Shown here in pieces: positions 38,531-46,434 of a stretch of 64,000 nt of DNA. The notes below the pieces were generated by a model, which saw only the letters and a list, made by a program, of their open reading frames with translations, was not told the origin of the DNA and ran no database searches. Origin of the DNA: Parapusillimonas granuli (GTDB lineage Bacteria > Pseudomonadota > Gammaproteobacteria > Burkholderiales > Burkholderiaceae_B); the NCBI RefSeq assembly GCF_013416525.1, contig NZ_JACCEM010000002.1, positions 248,001 through 312,000 on the forward strand, read 5' to 3'. The position numbers and the translations under genes were made by a program. The stretch's first letter is position 1, and every line of letters starts with the position of its first letter.

Positions 38531-39725
38531 AGCGTATGGCCTCCACCGGATGCAGCCGCGAAGCGCGCCAGGCCGGCGCCGCGGCCGCCAGCACCCCCGT
38601 CGCGGTCGCGGCGAACATGGTCAGGGGAATCAGCGCGGTCGACAAAGGAATGTAGAACAGCCTGGGGCCGAACGTGTTGAATCCCCATACCAGGAAGCTG
38701 CCCACCATGATGCCGCCGGCCGATCCGGCCAGCCCCAGCACGCCTCCCTGCAGCAGGAAGATCCTGAGCACCTGCCCGCGGCGCGTGCCCATCGCCCGCA
38801 ATATCCCGATCTCGCGCGTGCGCTGGGTGACGCTGACGGCCAGCACGCTTGCAATGCCGAAAGCCACCGACACCGCCACGAAGAAGCTGACCATGCTGGT
38901 CGCGATGCGCTGCGACGTCAACGCATTGACCAGCTGCGCATTGGTTTCGATCCAGCTCTCCGCCTTCAGGCCGGTCAGCCGCGCGATCCGCCGCGCGGCG
39001 ACGTCCGCCGAGAACAGATCGGAGACGGTCAGGTCGATCAGCGTCACGCCGCCCGGAATATTCAGCAGGGCCTGCGCCTGCTTCATGTCGATATAGACGT
39101 AGCGCAGATCCAGCTCGCGCACCCCCAGCTGGAAGATGCCCTTGATCGTCACCACCGCGCTGCCCCCTTCGGGCGTGTCCAGGCGCAGCTTGCTGCCCAG
39201 CGTCGCGCCGAGCTCGTCCGCCAGCAGGCGCCCGACGACCGCGTCGCCCGCCGACACGCTGAAGCGCCCGGCGACCATGTGTTCGCCGATACGGATGATG
39301 CGCTCATAGCGGGGCGGGTCGACGCCCATCAGCGATATGGCTTTGCGGACGTCGCCGCGGCGGACGTACGCCGGCCCCGACACGACCGGCGAAACGGCCA
39401 ACACTTCGGGCAAGGTGTCCAGGGCGTCCCGGAACTGCAGCCAGTTGTTGATCGAACGCAGCCGCTGCGGGCGCTTGTCTTCCAGCAGCAGGCTGCGCGC
39501 GCCCTCCGGCGCGGGCGCCGGCCGATTGACCTCTTCTTCGGGCTCGACCCGTATATGGGACTGGGTGCCCAGCGTGCGGTCGATGACGTTCGCCTGCAAG
39601 CCGTTGATCAGCGTGGTCACGAACACGATGACCGCCACGCCCACCGTGACGCCGACCAGGATCATGAGCGTCTGGGATCGGCCCTGGCGGAGGAATCTCA
39701 GCGCGACGAGTGCTTCGAGCCACAT
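38523..39725 (-). CDS. ABC permease, MacB/FtsX type
   Basis: A 400-residue four-helix permease. Helix 1 is at ~20-42, then a large periplasmic MacB-like domain (~45-270), and three C-terminal helices ending in [18 protein letters not shown], the typical FtsX-family close. [22 protein letters not shown] is the coupling segment. The start at 39725 fits ([15 protein letters not shown]); a longer reading is Arg-rich and unlikely. Confidence 0.93.
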
Positions 39726-39741
39726 GTGCCGCGTCCCGCCG

Positions 39742-40953
39742 TCACTGGAACATCGCCGAGACGTCCCCGTCCGGCGGACGCGCCGCGGGCGGCGCAAGAT
39801 CCGTGACCCGCACCCGCGTGCCCGGCTCCACGTCGTTGCGGTTGAGCACCAGGTCGCCGGCGCGCAGGCCGCTCGTCACCTCCGTCATGACCAGGCCTTT
39901 CAGGCCCAGCGCGACGGGCACGCGCTCGACGATTCCGTTGCGCACGGCCATCGCCACCGCCGTCCGTCCCCGGGATTCGAACAGGCTGTCGTTGGGCACG
40001 GCGATCGCGTTTTCGCGCCGGCCCGTCGAGATGGTCGCCGTCACCGTCAAGTCGTCGCGCAGATAAGGCGGCGGCGCTTCGATGTCCAGGCGGACGTCGA
40101 CCGTGCCGCGCATGGGATCCACGCTGGGGGCGATGCGCTTGACGGTGGCGCGGAAGCTGTCGTCCGGGTAGGCGTCGGCGATGCAGACGGCGCTCTGGCC
40201 GACCCTCAGGACACCCAGGTTGCGCTCGTCCAGCGGCACCAGGACCTCGACGCCGCCATCGCGCGCCAGTTCGAACAGAACCTGGCCCGGCTGGACCAGA
40301 TCGCCGGCCTCGACCGCCTTGACCAGGACCGTGCCGTCGAAGCCGGCGCGCAGGACCGTCTTGGACAGCGCCGCGTCGGCGGCCGCCAGGCGCTCGCGCA
40401 GCACGGCTTCCTCGGTGCCGCCCGGCGCCAGCCGGGCCGCTTCGAGCCGCGCCTGTTCTTCGTCGGCCAGGGCGGTGGCCAAGGCATTGGCCGCCTGCTC
40501 CTGGGCTTCACGCGGGATCGCCTGCGAAGCCGCCAGAACCTTGCGCCGGTCGGCCTCGCGCCGGGCCTGGGCGAGCTGGGCCTCGGCCTGCCGCAGCCGC
40601 GCCTGCGCCTGCGGCCACCTGGCCCGCCGCAATTGATCCAGCTCGGACAGGGCCTCGCTGCGGCGCGCCTGGAATTCGTCGGAACGCAGCGTCAGCAGCA
40701 CATCGCCGGCCTTGACGCGCTGGCCTTCTTCGACCCGCCGCTCCGCCACCACGCCGGTGATCTCGGAACCGACCTGGGCGCGCGCCACGGAAACCACCCG
40801 GCCCGTCGCAACCACATTGCGCAGCAGCGTCGTGGCCGACAGGCGATACGCCGGAAGCACCGGCCCCTGCCAGTGCCGGTATCCCAGCACGGCCAGGACG
40901 GCCAGCACCCCGGCCAGCATCAGCCACCGACTCGTTCGCTTCATCCGGAGCAT
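39742..40953 (-). CDS. Periplasmic adaptor (HlyD/MacA type)
   Basis: A 403-residue membrane fusion protein with one N-terminal helix (LMLAGVLAVLAVLGY). The lipoyl halves are VVSVARAQVGSEITGVV...VKAGDVL and LRAGFDGTVLVKAVEAGDLVQPGQ, on either side of a long Ala/Arg/Glu coiled coil (~90-190), followed by a beta-barrel. It links the ABC permease to an outer-membrane channel, which is not encoded nearby. Starts at 40953 or 40944 are both plausible. Substrate unknown. Confidence 0.92.
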   Translation of the reverse strand: MLRMKRTSRWLMLAGVLAVLAVLGYRHWQGPVLPAYRLSATTLLRNVVATGRVVSVARAQVGSEITGVVAERRVEEGQRVKAGDVLLTLRSDEFQARRSEALSELDQLRRARWPQAQARLRQAEAQLAQARREADRRKVLAASQAIPREAQEQAANALATALADEEQARLEAARLAPGGTEEAVLRERLAAADAALSKTVLRAGFDGTVLVKAVEAGDLVQPGQVLFELARDGGVEVLVPLDERNLGVLRVGQSAVCIADAYPDDSFRATVKRIAPSVDPMRGTVDVRLDIEAPPPYLRDDLTVTATISTGRRENAIAVPNDSLFESRGRTAVAMAVRNGIVERVPVALGLKGLVMTEVTSGLRAGDLVLNRNDVEPGTRVRVTDLAPPAARPPDGDVSAMFQ

Positions 40954-41045
40954 CTGGCATTCATGTGTCAACAAGGTCAATCGGTCAGTATACGAGGTTT
41001 CGGGGCTACACTTGGCAAGCCGTCATCACGCCCGTCCCCGGATCC

Positions 41046-41975
41046 ATGCCTCAGCACCGCACCGCGTTTCCCTACGATTACGCGCTCATCGAAAGCGTGA
41101 TATCCGAATACCTGCCGCGGTGGCGCGCCGACCGCTACGACGCCGTCGTGGCCATCGCGCGCGGCGGCCTCGTGCCGGCCACCATGATCGCCACCGAGCT
41201 CTCCCTGCCGCTGCACGCGGTGGCCTATGCGCGCGGCCCGCGCCGGGTCTCCTGGTACACCGTCGAACGGCCCCGGCCGCCCTGCCGCGTGCTGCTGGTC
41301 GAAGACATCGCCGGCCGCGGCACGACCTTGTCGGACAGCGTCGATTTCCTGCGCGGCCAGGGCTATGAGCTGCGGGTCTTCACCCTGGCCCACGATGCCG
41401 AATCGAGGATCCGGCCCGACTTCGGCCCGGCGGTCCCGGACGGCTGCCGCGCCTGGTTTCCCTGGGAGCGCCATTCGATCACCGACGCCTTCGAGGCCAC
41501 CTTCAACCAGCCGCGCCGGCCCGAATACGAATACGCCTCGTGGGCGATAGACCTGGACGGCGTGCTGCTGATGGACCTGCCCGAAGAGCGCTACGCCATG
41601 GCGTTGCAGGACACGCTGGCGGAACGCGATCTGCTGCCCCTGAGCAAGACGCTGCCCGCCCTGGACCTCGCGCAAAGCACCATCATCACCGGGCGCCCCG
41701 AGCAGGATCGCGCGCGAACCCGGGCCTGGCTGGACCGCCACGGCTTCATGGGCCCGCTGATCATGCGCGACGATTCCCGGCACAGCGCCGCCCAGACGCC
41801 GCTGCACAAGGCGGAGGCCATCCTGGCGCGCCGGCACACCCATTTCATCGAGAGCGACCCGGTGCAGGCGCTGGCCATCGCCCGGCGCGCGAGACTGGCG
41901 CGCATCATCTGGTGGAACGGGGGCGACGCCGTCATGGTCCACGCGCACGCCGTCGACGCTTTGAAGTTCGTTTGA
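41046..41975 (+). CDS. Phosphoribosyltransferase-HAD fusion
   Basis: A 309-residue two-domain protein. The N-terminal half is a type I phosphoribosyltransferase: AIARGGLVPATMIATEL is the PPi loop and VLLVEDIAGRGTTLSDS the PRPP loop. The C-terminal half is HAD-like: AIDLDGVLLMDL is motif I, TIITGRPEQDR motif II, and HKAEAI with FIESDPVQAL the later motifs. Such a fusion could recycle a nucleotide or act in a stress or modification pathway; I cannot name the substrate. It diverges from the efflux operon. Confidence 0.82.
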   Translation: MPQHRTAFPYDYALIESVISEYLPRWRADRYDAVVAIARGGLVPATMIATELSLPLHAVAYARGPRRVSWYTVERPRPPCRVLLVEDIAGRGTTLSDSVDFLRGQGYELRVFTLAHDAESRIRPDFGPAVPDGCRAWFPWERHSITDAFEATFNQPRRPEYEYASWAIDLDGVLLMDLPEERYAMALQDTLAERDLLPLSKTLPALDLAQSTIITGRPEQDRARTRAWLDRHGFMGPLIMRDDSRHSAAQTPLHKAEAILARRHTHFIESDPVQALAIARRARLARIIWWNGGDAVMVHAHAVDALKFV

Positions 41976-42053
41976 TGTCGATGGTGGATTTTCTCTGAAC
42001 AATACGTTACTTTTGCGCTCGTCCGCCCATAAAAAAGATACAGGAGCCTCCAA

Positions 42054-43214
42054 TTGCCCAAACCGTCCCAAATCACCTGCGTCGAGGATTTCCGGCTGCT
42101 TGCCCGCCGCCGCGTGCCCCGGATGTTCTACGATTACGCCGACTCGGGCTCCTGGACCGAAGGCACCTACCGCGCCAACGAGGCCGACTTCCATAAATTG
42201 AAGCTGCGCCAGCGGGTCGCGGTGGACATCGAGAAACGCAGCCTGCGCAGCACCATGATCGGCCAGGACGTGGCCATGCCGGTCGCCATCGCGCCGACCG
42301 GGCTGACCGGCATGCAGCATGCCGACGGCGAGATCCTGGGTGCCAAGGCGGCCGAGAAATTCGGCATTCCCTTCACCTTGTCCACCATGAGCATCTGCTC
42401 CATCGAGGACATCGCGGCGCACACGCACAAGCCGTTCTGGTTCCAGCTGTACGTCATGCGCGACCGCGACTTCATCGAGCGGCTGATCGACCGCGCGAAA
42501 GCGGCGAACTGCTCGGCCCTGGTCCTCACGCTCGACCTGCAGGTGCTCGGCCAGCGCCACAAGGACATCAAGAACGGCTTGTCCACCCCGCCCCGGCCCA
42601 CGCTGGCCAATCTCATCAACCTGGCCACCAAGCCGCGCTGGTGCCTGAACATGCTGGGCACCAAGCGCCGCAGCTTCGGCAATATCGTCGGCCACGCCAA
42701 GGGCGTCGGCGACCTGTCCTCCCTTTCCTCCTGGACCGCCGAGCAGTTCGACCCCAGCCTGAGCTGGAAGGACATGGAATGGATCAAGAACCGCTGGGGC
42801 GGAAAAATCATCGTGAAAGGCATCATGGACCCCGAAGACGCGCGCCTGGCGGTGGAATCGGGCGCGGACGCCCTGATCGTCTCGAACCACGGCGGCCGCC
42901 AGCTCGACGGCGCGCCTTCGTCGATCTCCGCCGTGCCCGCCATCGCGCATGCGGTGGGCAAGGAAATCGAGGTCTGGATGGACGGCGGCATCCGGTCGGG
43001 GCAGGATGTCCTGAAGGCCATCGCCCTGGGCGCGAAGGGCACGATGATAGGCCGTTCCTTCCTGTACGCGCTGGGCGCCATGGGGGAAGCGGGCGTTACG
43101 CGCTGCCTGCAGATGATCGCGAACGAAATGGACATCACCATGGGGTTTTGCGGCCGCAACGACATCCGCAACGTCGACCGGTCGATTCTCTTGAACCCGG
43201 AGATCTTCGACTAG
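42054..43214 (+). CDS. lldD: FMN-dependent L-lactate dehydrogenase-type enzyme
   Basis: A 386-residue alpha-hydroxyacid oxidase/dehydrogenase. The catalytic region is VSNHGGRQLDGAPS, the FMN/phosphate sites are WMDGGIRSGQDVLKA and GTMIGRSFLYALG, and FWFQLYVMRDRDF is the usual core strand. The start is TTG at 42054: AGGAG lies seven bases upstream, and no ATG fits the conserved N-terminus (PSQITCVEDFRLLARRRVPRM). Most likely L-lactate to pyruvate, feeding the respiratory chain; mandelate or glycolate cannot be excluded. Confidence 0.88.
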   Translation: MPKPSQITCVEDFRLLARRRVPRMFYDYADSGSWTEGTYRANEADFHKLKLRQRVAVDIEKRSLRSTMIGQDVAMPVAIAPTGLTGMQHADGEILGAKAAEKFGIPFTLSTMSICSIEDIAAHTHKPFWFQLYVMRDRDFIERLIDRAKAANCSALVLTLDLQVLGQRHKDIKNGLSTPPRPTLANLINLATKPRWCLNMLGTKRRSFGNIVGHAKGVGDLSSLSSWTAEQFDPSLSWKDMEWIKNRWGGKIIVKGIMDPEDARLAVESGADALIVSNHGGRQLDGAPSSISAVPAIAHAVGKEIEVWMDGGIRSGQDVLKAIALGAKGTMIGRSFLYALGAMGEAGVTRCLQMIANEMDITMGFCGRNDIRNVDRSILLNPEIFD

Positions 43215-43238
43215 GGCTTGCCGCCGGAACCCCGCCCG

Positions 43239-43829
43239 TCAGCGCGCGGGGTCCGTCACCTCCCTGGACAGCCGGGCGCGATTCTCCTCGACGCGAGCCA
43301 AGGGCTCCACCACTTGCATGGTCTGCAGGCTGCGCGTCGTCAACAGCTGGTACTGCCGGGTGCCGTAAGACTTCTGCTCGATCTCCGCGTCCGACAGCTC
43401 GCGCAGCACGCGCGCCGGCGCGCCCACCACCAGGCTGCGGGGCGGGATCGCCATGCCCGCCTTGACGAAAGCCATGGCCGCCACGATGCTGCATTCGCCC
43501 ACGACGGCCTGATCCATCACCACCGCGTTCATGCCCACCAGCGCATTGCGGCCGATGGTGCAGCCATGCAGCACCGCGGCATGGCCGATGTGCCCGTCCT
43601 CCTCAACGATGGTGTCGTTTTCCGCCACGCCATGAATCACGCAGGCGTCCTGCACATTCGAACCGCGCCGCAGCTCGATGCGGCCGAAATCGCCGCGCAG
43701 GCTGGCGAGCGGCCCCACGTACACCCCCGCCCCCACGATCACGTCGCCGATCAATACCGCCGTGGGATGCACATAAGCGCCCGGATCGACGACCGGGGTG
43801 ATTCCGTTGATTGCATAGACCTTCAACAT
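43239..43829 (-). CDS. Gamma-carbonic-anhydrase-like hexapeptide protein
   Basis: A 196-residue left-handed beta-helix protein of the gamma-CA/CaiE/PaaY group. The three zinc histidines are visible in VIHGVAEND and [13 protein letters not shown]. The C-terminal helix (LREL...[20 protein letters not shown]) is characteristic of PaaY/CaiE. Possible roles are carbonic anhydrase or a thioesterase linked to acyl-CoA metabolism. It starts at 43829 and lies 17 bases after the metallo-hydrolase gene, so the two may be cotranscribed. Confidence 0.88.
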   Translation of the reverse strand: MLKVYAINGITPVVDPGAYVHPTAVLIGDVIVGAGVYVGPLASLRGDFGRIELRRGSNVQDACVIHGVAENDTIVEEDGHIGHAAVLHGCTIGRNALVGMNAVVMDQAVVGECSIVAAMAFVKAGMAIPPRSLVVGAPARVLRELSDAEIEQKSYGTRQYQLLTTRSLQTMQVVEPLARVEENRARLSREVTDPAR

Positions 43830-43846
43830 CTCGTCTCCATGAAATA

Positions 43847-44857
43847 TTAGTTGGACGGCAAGGGCCCGTACTCCGCGGGCACCCATTCATAGCGCTCGCC
43901 CGCATGGCGGACATGGCCTATGCCGGGGAAAGGCAGGTGTGCGCCGGCGATCCAGTATTTCTGCTTGACCGCGTCGGCCAGCACCTGGCGCCGGCTGGCG
44001 ACCGCCTGCTGAGGATCGGTGTCGAACTCGATGGTCACTTCGGGCCTGGCGAACTGCACCGCATGGCTGTGTATGACATCGCCCCACACCAGCATCGCCT
44101 GGCCGCCGGAAGAAAACAGATAGCCGCCGTGACCCGGCGTGTGCCCGCGCAGCGGCACGGCTTCCACCCCCGGCAGCAGGCGCTCGCCGGCCTTGAAGCG
44201 CTGCAGCTTGCCCGCCGCCCGATAGGGCGCCACCGCCTCTTGCGCCATCTTGAAGAACGGCTGGGCGTCCCGGGGCGCCTGCGCGGCGATGTCGGTATTG
44301 AGCCAGAAGGCGGCCTCGTCCTCGGCCACGTGCAGGGTGGCGTTGGGAAACGCCGGCCCGCCATTCGCGCCGACCAGGCCACAGGCATGATCGCCATGCA
44401 GATGGGTCAGCAGAACCGCATCCACCTGCGCCGCGCTGTATCCCGCTGCCTCGATGTTGCGCGACACCGCCCCCAGCGCGGGACCGAAACAGCTCGCGGC
44501 GCCGGCGTCCACCAGGATCAGGTGCTTGCCGGTATGGACCAGGTAGGCGTTCACCGCCGTCTGCACGCCCTGTTGCGAGACCGGCACGAAGCCCTGTTCG
44601 AGCAGGCGGCCGATCTCTTCGATGCTTGCGCCCTTCAAGAGATCCACGCCCAGCGGGATGCTGCCGTCGTACAAGGCGGTGACTTCGAAGCCGCCGAGCA
44701 TCATGCGGTAGTAGCCAGGCGCCTGGGCGGCCTGCATGGCGGGCGCCTGGGCGAGCGCCGCGGAACCGCCCGCGCACAATGCGCCCGCCAGGATCGCCGC
44801 GGCCAGGCCGCTACTGCGGCGCCATGCGGAAAAAGAGGTGTTCATGAGGAAACGCAT
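43847..44857 (-). CDS. Exported metallo-beta-lactamase-fold hydrolase
   Basis: A 336-residue protein. The signal peptide ends near AALAQA. Zinc motifs are [30 protein letters not shown] and the final [12 protein letters not shown]. This is the group that includes lactonase-like MBL proteins and many annotated only as MBL-fold hydrolases. A quorum-quenching or other lactonase role is possible but not shown. Starts at 44857 (MRFLMNTS) or 44845 (MNTSFSAW) are both possible. Confidence 0.9.
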   Translation of the reverse strand: MRFLMNTSFSAWRRSSGLAAAILAGALCAGGSAALAQAPAMQAAQAPGYYRMMLGGFEVTALYDGSIPLGVDLLKGASIEEIGRLLEQGFVPVSQQGVQTAVNAYLVHTGKHLILVDAGAASCFGPALGAVSRNIEAAGYSAAQVDAVLLTHLHGDHACGLVGANGGPAFPNATLHVAEDEAAFWLNTDIAAQAPRDAQPFFKMAQEAVAPYRAAGKLQRFKAGERLLPGVEAVPLRGHTPGHGGYLFSSGGQAMLVWGDVIHSHAVQFARPEVTIEFDTDPQQAVASRRQVLADAVKQKYWIAGAHLPFPGIGHVRHAGERYEWVPAEYGPLPSN

Positions 44858-44949
44858 GCCAGGGGCCCTCCAATGAATGGGTCGATGGAATGCCCACGAT
44901 TCTATCGTGACTATAATCATCCAGACGCCTTTTTCTCACGGAGACCGAC

Positions 44950-45300
44950 ATGCCGCTCAAATCGCTGCTCGGCGTCCTGGCGCTGAGCCTGCTTGCAGGC
45001 CCCGCCTGGGCGCACCATGGCTGGAGCGCCTACGACACCGACAAGGCCATGAAACTGGAAGCCCCGCTGACCGCGCTGCGGTATCGCAACCCGCACGCCC
45101 AGGTGACGATCCAGCATCAGGGGCGTGACTGGGAGGTCATTCTGGCGCCCACCCGCCGCATGGAAACGCGCGGCCTGCCCAAGGGGGCCCTGCAGAAAGG
45201 CAAGGTGGTGACCATCGAAGGCTATCCCCGCCGCGACGGCACGCCCGAGATCCGCGCGGAACGCATCACCGTCGATGGCAAGACCGTCGAATTGCGCTGA
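44950..45300 (+). CDS. DUF6152 family secreted protein
   Basis: A 116-residue protein with a clean signal peptide (MPLKSLLGVLALSLLAGPAWA) and mature start HHGWSAYDTDKAM, the motif that defines this family. An OB-like small beta-barrel is likely. Function unknown; a histidine-rich mature N-terminus could bind a metal. A CACGGAG upstream of the ATG serves as SD. It is followed 40 bases later by the small membrane protein at 45341. Confidence 0.85.
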   Translation: MPLKSLLGVLALSLLAGPAWAHHGWSAYDTDKAMKLEAPLTALRYRNPHAQVTIQHQGRDWEVILAPTRRMETRGLPKGALQKGKVVTIEGYPRRDGTPEIRAERITVDGKTVELR

Positions 45301-45340
45301 TGCATCGCGGCCGGCTTGCGCGTTCGGCTAGGCGGGCTCC

Positions 45341-45820
45341 ATGAACATCGCCCAATGGGCGGCATGGCTGGAGCATTCCCCGCTCGGCGAATGGATGCGC
45401 GCGTCGGGCGCCGCCTATCCCGCCGTCAACCTGGTTCATCTGGCCGGCCTGGTTCTGCTGCTGGGCCCGATGCTGCTGCTGGACCTGCGCCTTCTGGGCG
45501 TGGCCCGCAAGTTCCCGCTGCCTGAGGTCTCGGCGCTGCTGACGCCGCTGGCGGCCGGCGGGCTCGCCCTGCTGCTCGCCAGCGGCGTGCTGCTGTTCGC
45601 CGCGGATGCCGGCCCGTTGCTGGACAATCCCCTTTTCCCCATCAAGCTGGCGTGCATTGCGCTGGGCGCCGCCAACGCCCTGCTGTTCCGGGCGCTGTGG
45701 TCCGGCCGCCTCGGCGGCTGGGACGCGTCCGCTCCGCGCCTGGGCCGCCTGCAGGCGGCGGCCTCGCTCATGCTATGGATAGCGGCGGGCGTCTTCGGGC
45801 GCTTGCTGGCGTACTTCTAG
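45341..45820 (+). CDS. Small four-helix membrane protein (DUF6644-like)
   Basis: A 159-residue integral membrane protein with about four hydrophobic segments (VNLVHLAGLVLLLGPMLLLDL, the ALLTPLAAGGLALLLASGVLLF region, IKLACIALGAANALLF and the C-terminal LMLWIAAGVFGRLLAYF). It often sits beside DUF6152 genes, as here. The HxxG in VNLVHLAG could ligate a cofactor. No function known. Confidence 0.78.
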   Translation: MNIAQWAAWLEHSPLGEWMRASGAAYPAVNLVHLAGLVLLLGPMLLLDLRLLGVARKFPLPEVSALLTPLAAGGLALLLASGVLLFAADAGPLLDNPLFPIKLACIALGAANALLFRALWSGRLGGWDASAPRLGRLQAAASLMLWIAAGVFGRLLAYF

Positions 45821-45894
45821 CCTCCGCACCCGCCCGGCAACCCGGCATACCATTTGCTGGCCGCCTCCAGTCAACCGTACTGTGAGGACCGGAA

Positions 45895-46434
45895 ATGACC
45901 ATAGCGCAAACGACAGCCGGCAGCGCCCTGGCCGGCAGAGCCGCCGCCAAAGAAGCCGTGGACCTTGCCATGCCCATGATAGAACGAGGAATCGCCTCCC
46001 GGCGCATCGGCGAAAGCGGCTTCCTGCACATCGTCATCATGGACCCCGCCCTGCATCCCCAGGACTGCCGCTTCGAACAAGCCATTCTCTACGAACACTC
46101 CGTGGGCGACCGCGACGCCTGGGACGCCGACTACGCGCAGTATGCCCGCGAAAAAGCGCGCGTCTGCTGGCGCGCCCAGCGCAACGGCCACGAATTGCGC
46201 TACATCGCTCCCCAGTTGCTGCGCCCCACCGACACCGGCGTCTGGGGCGGCATATGGCACGAGGGCATCGCCGTGGGCGTCAGCGGCGCCGACCCCTGGT
46301 TCGACGAAGCGATCGGCACCAGCATCGCGAGCCTGTTGCGCGCCATCGCCAAAAAGAAAGCCCTGCAGACTCCCGAACGCCTGCAGCTGGGCGAACACGA
46401 CGGAACCCGGCCGCACTCGCTCCCGCTGATCTGA
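45895..46434 (+). CDS. Uncharacterised protein, possibly GlcG/HbpS-like
   Basis: A 179-residue soluble protein that I do not recognise firmly. The central strand SGFLHIVIMDPAL and C-terminal GGIWHEGIAVGVSGADPWFDEAIGTSIASLLRAIA vaguely resemble the GlcG/HbpS (DUF336) fold, which binds heme or small ligands. The stop abuts the ATG of the large ABC fusion without any gap, so the two are almost surely cotranslated. This makes it a candidate accessory or sensor for that exporter. SD AGGAC precedes its ATG. Confidence 0.7.
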   Translation: MTIAQTTAGSALAGRAAAKEAVDLAMPMIERGIASRRIGESGFLHIVIMDPALHPQDCRFEQAILYEHSVGDRDAWDADYAQYAREKARVCWRAQRNGHELRYIAPQLLRPTDTGVWGGIWHEGIAVGVSGADPWFDEAIGTSIASLLRAIAKKKALQTPERLQLGEHDGTRPHSLPLI

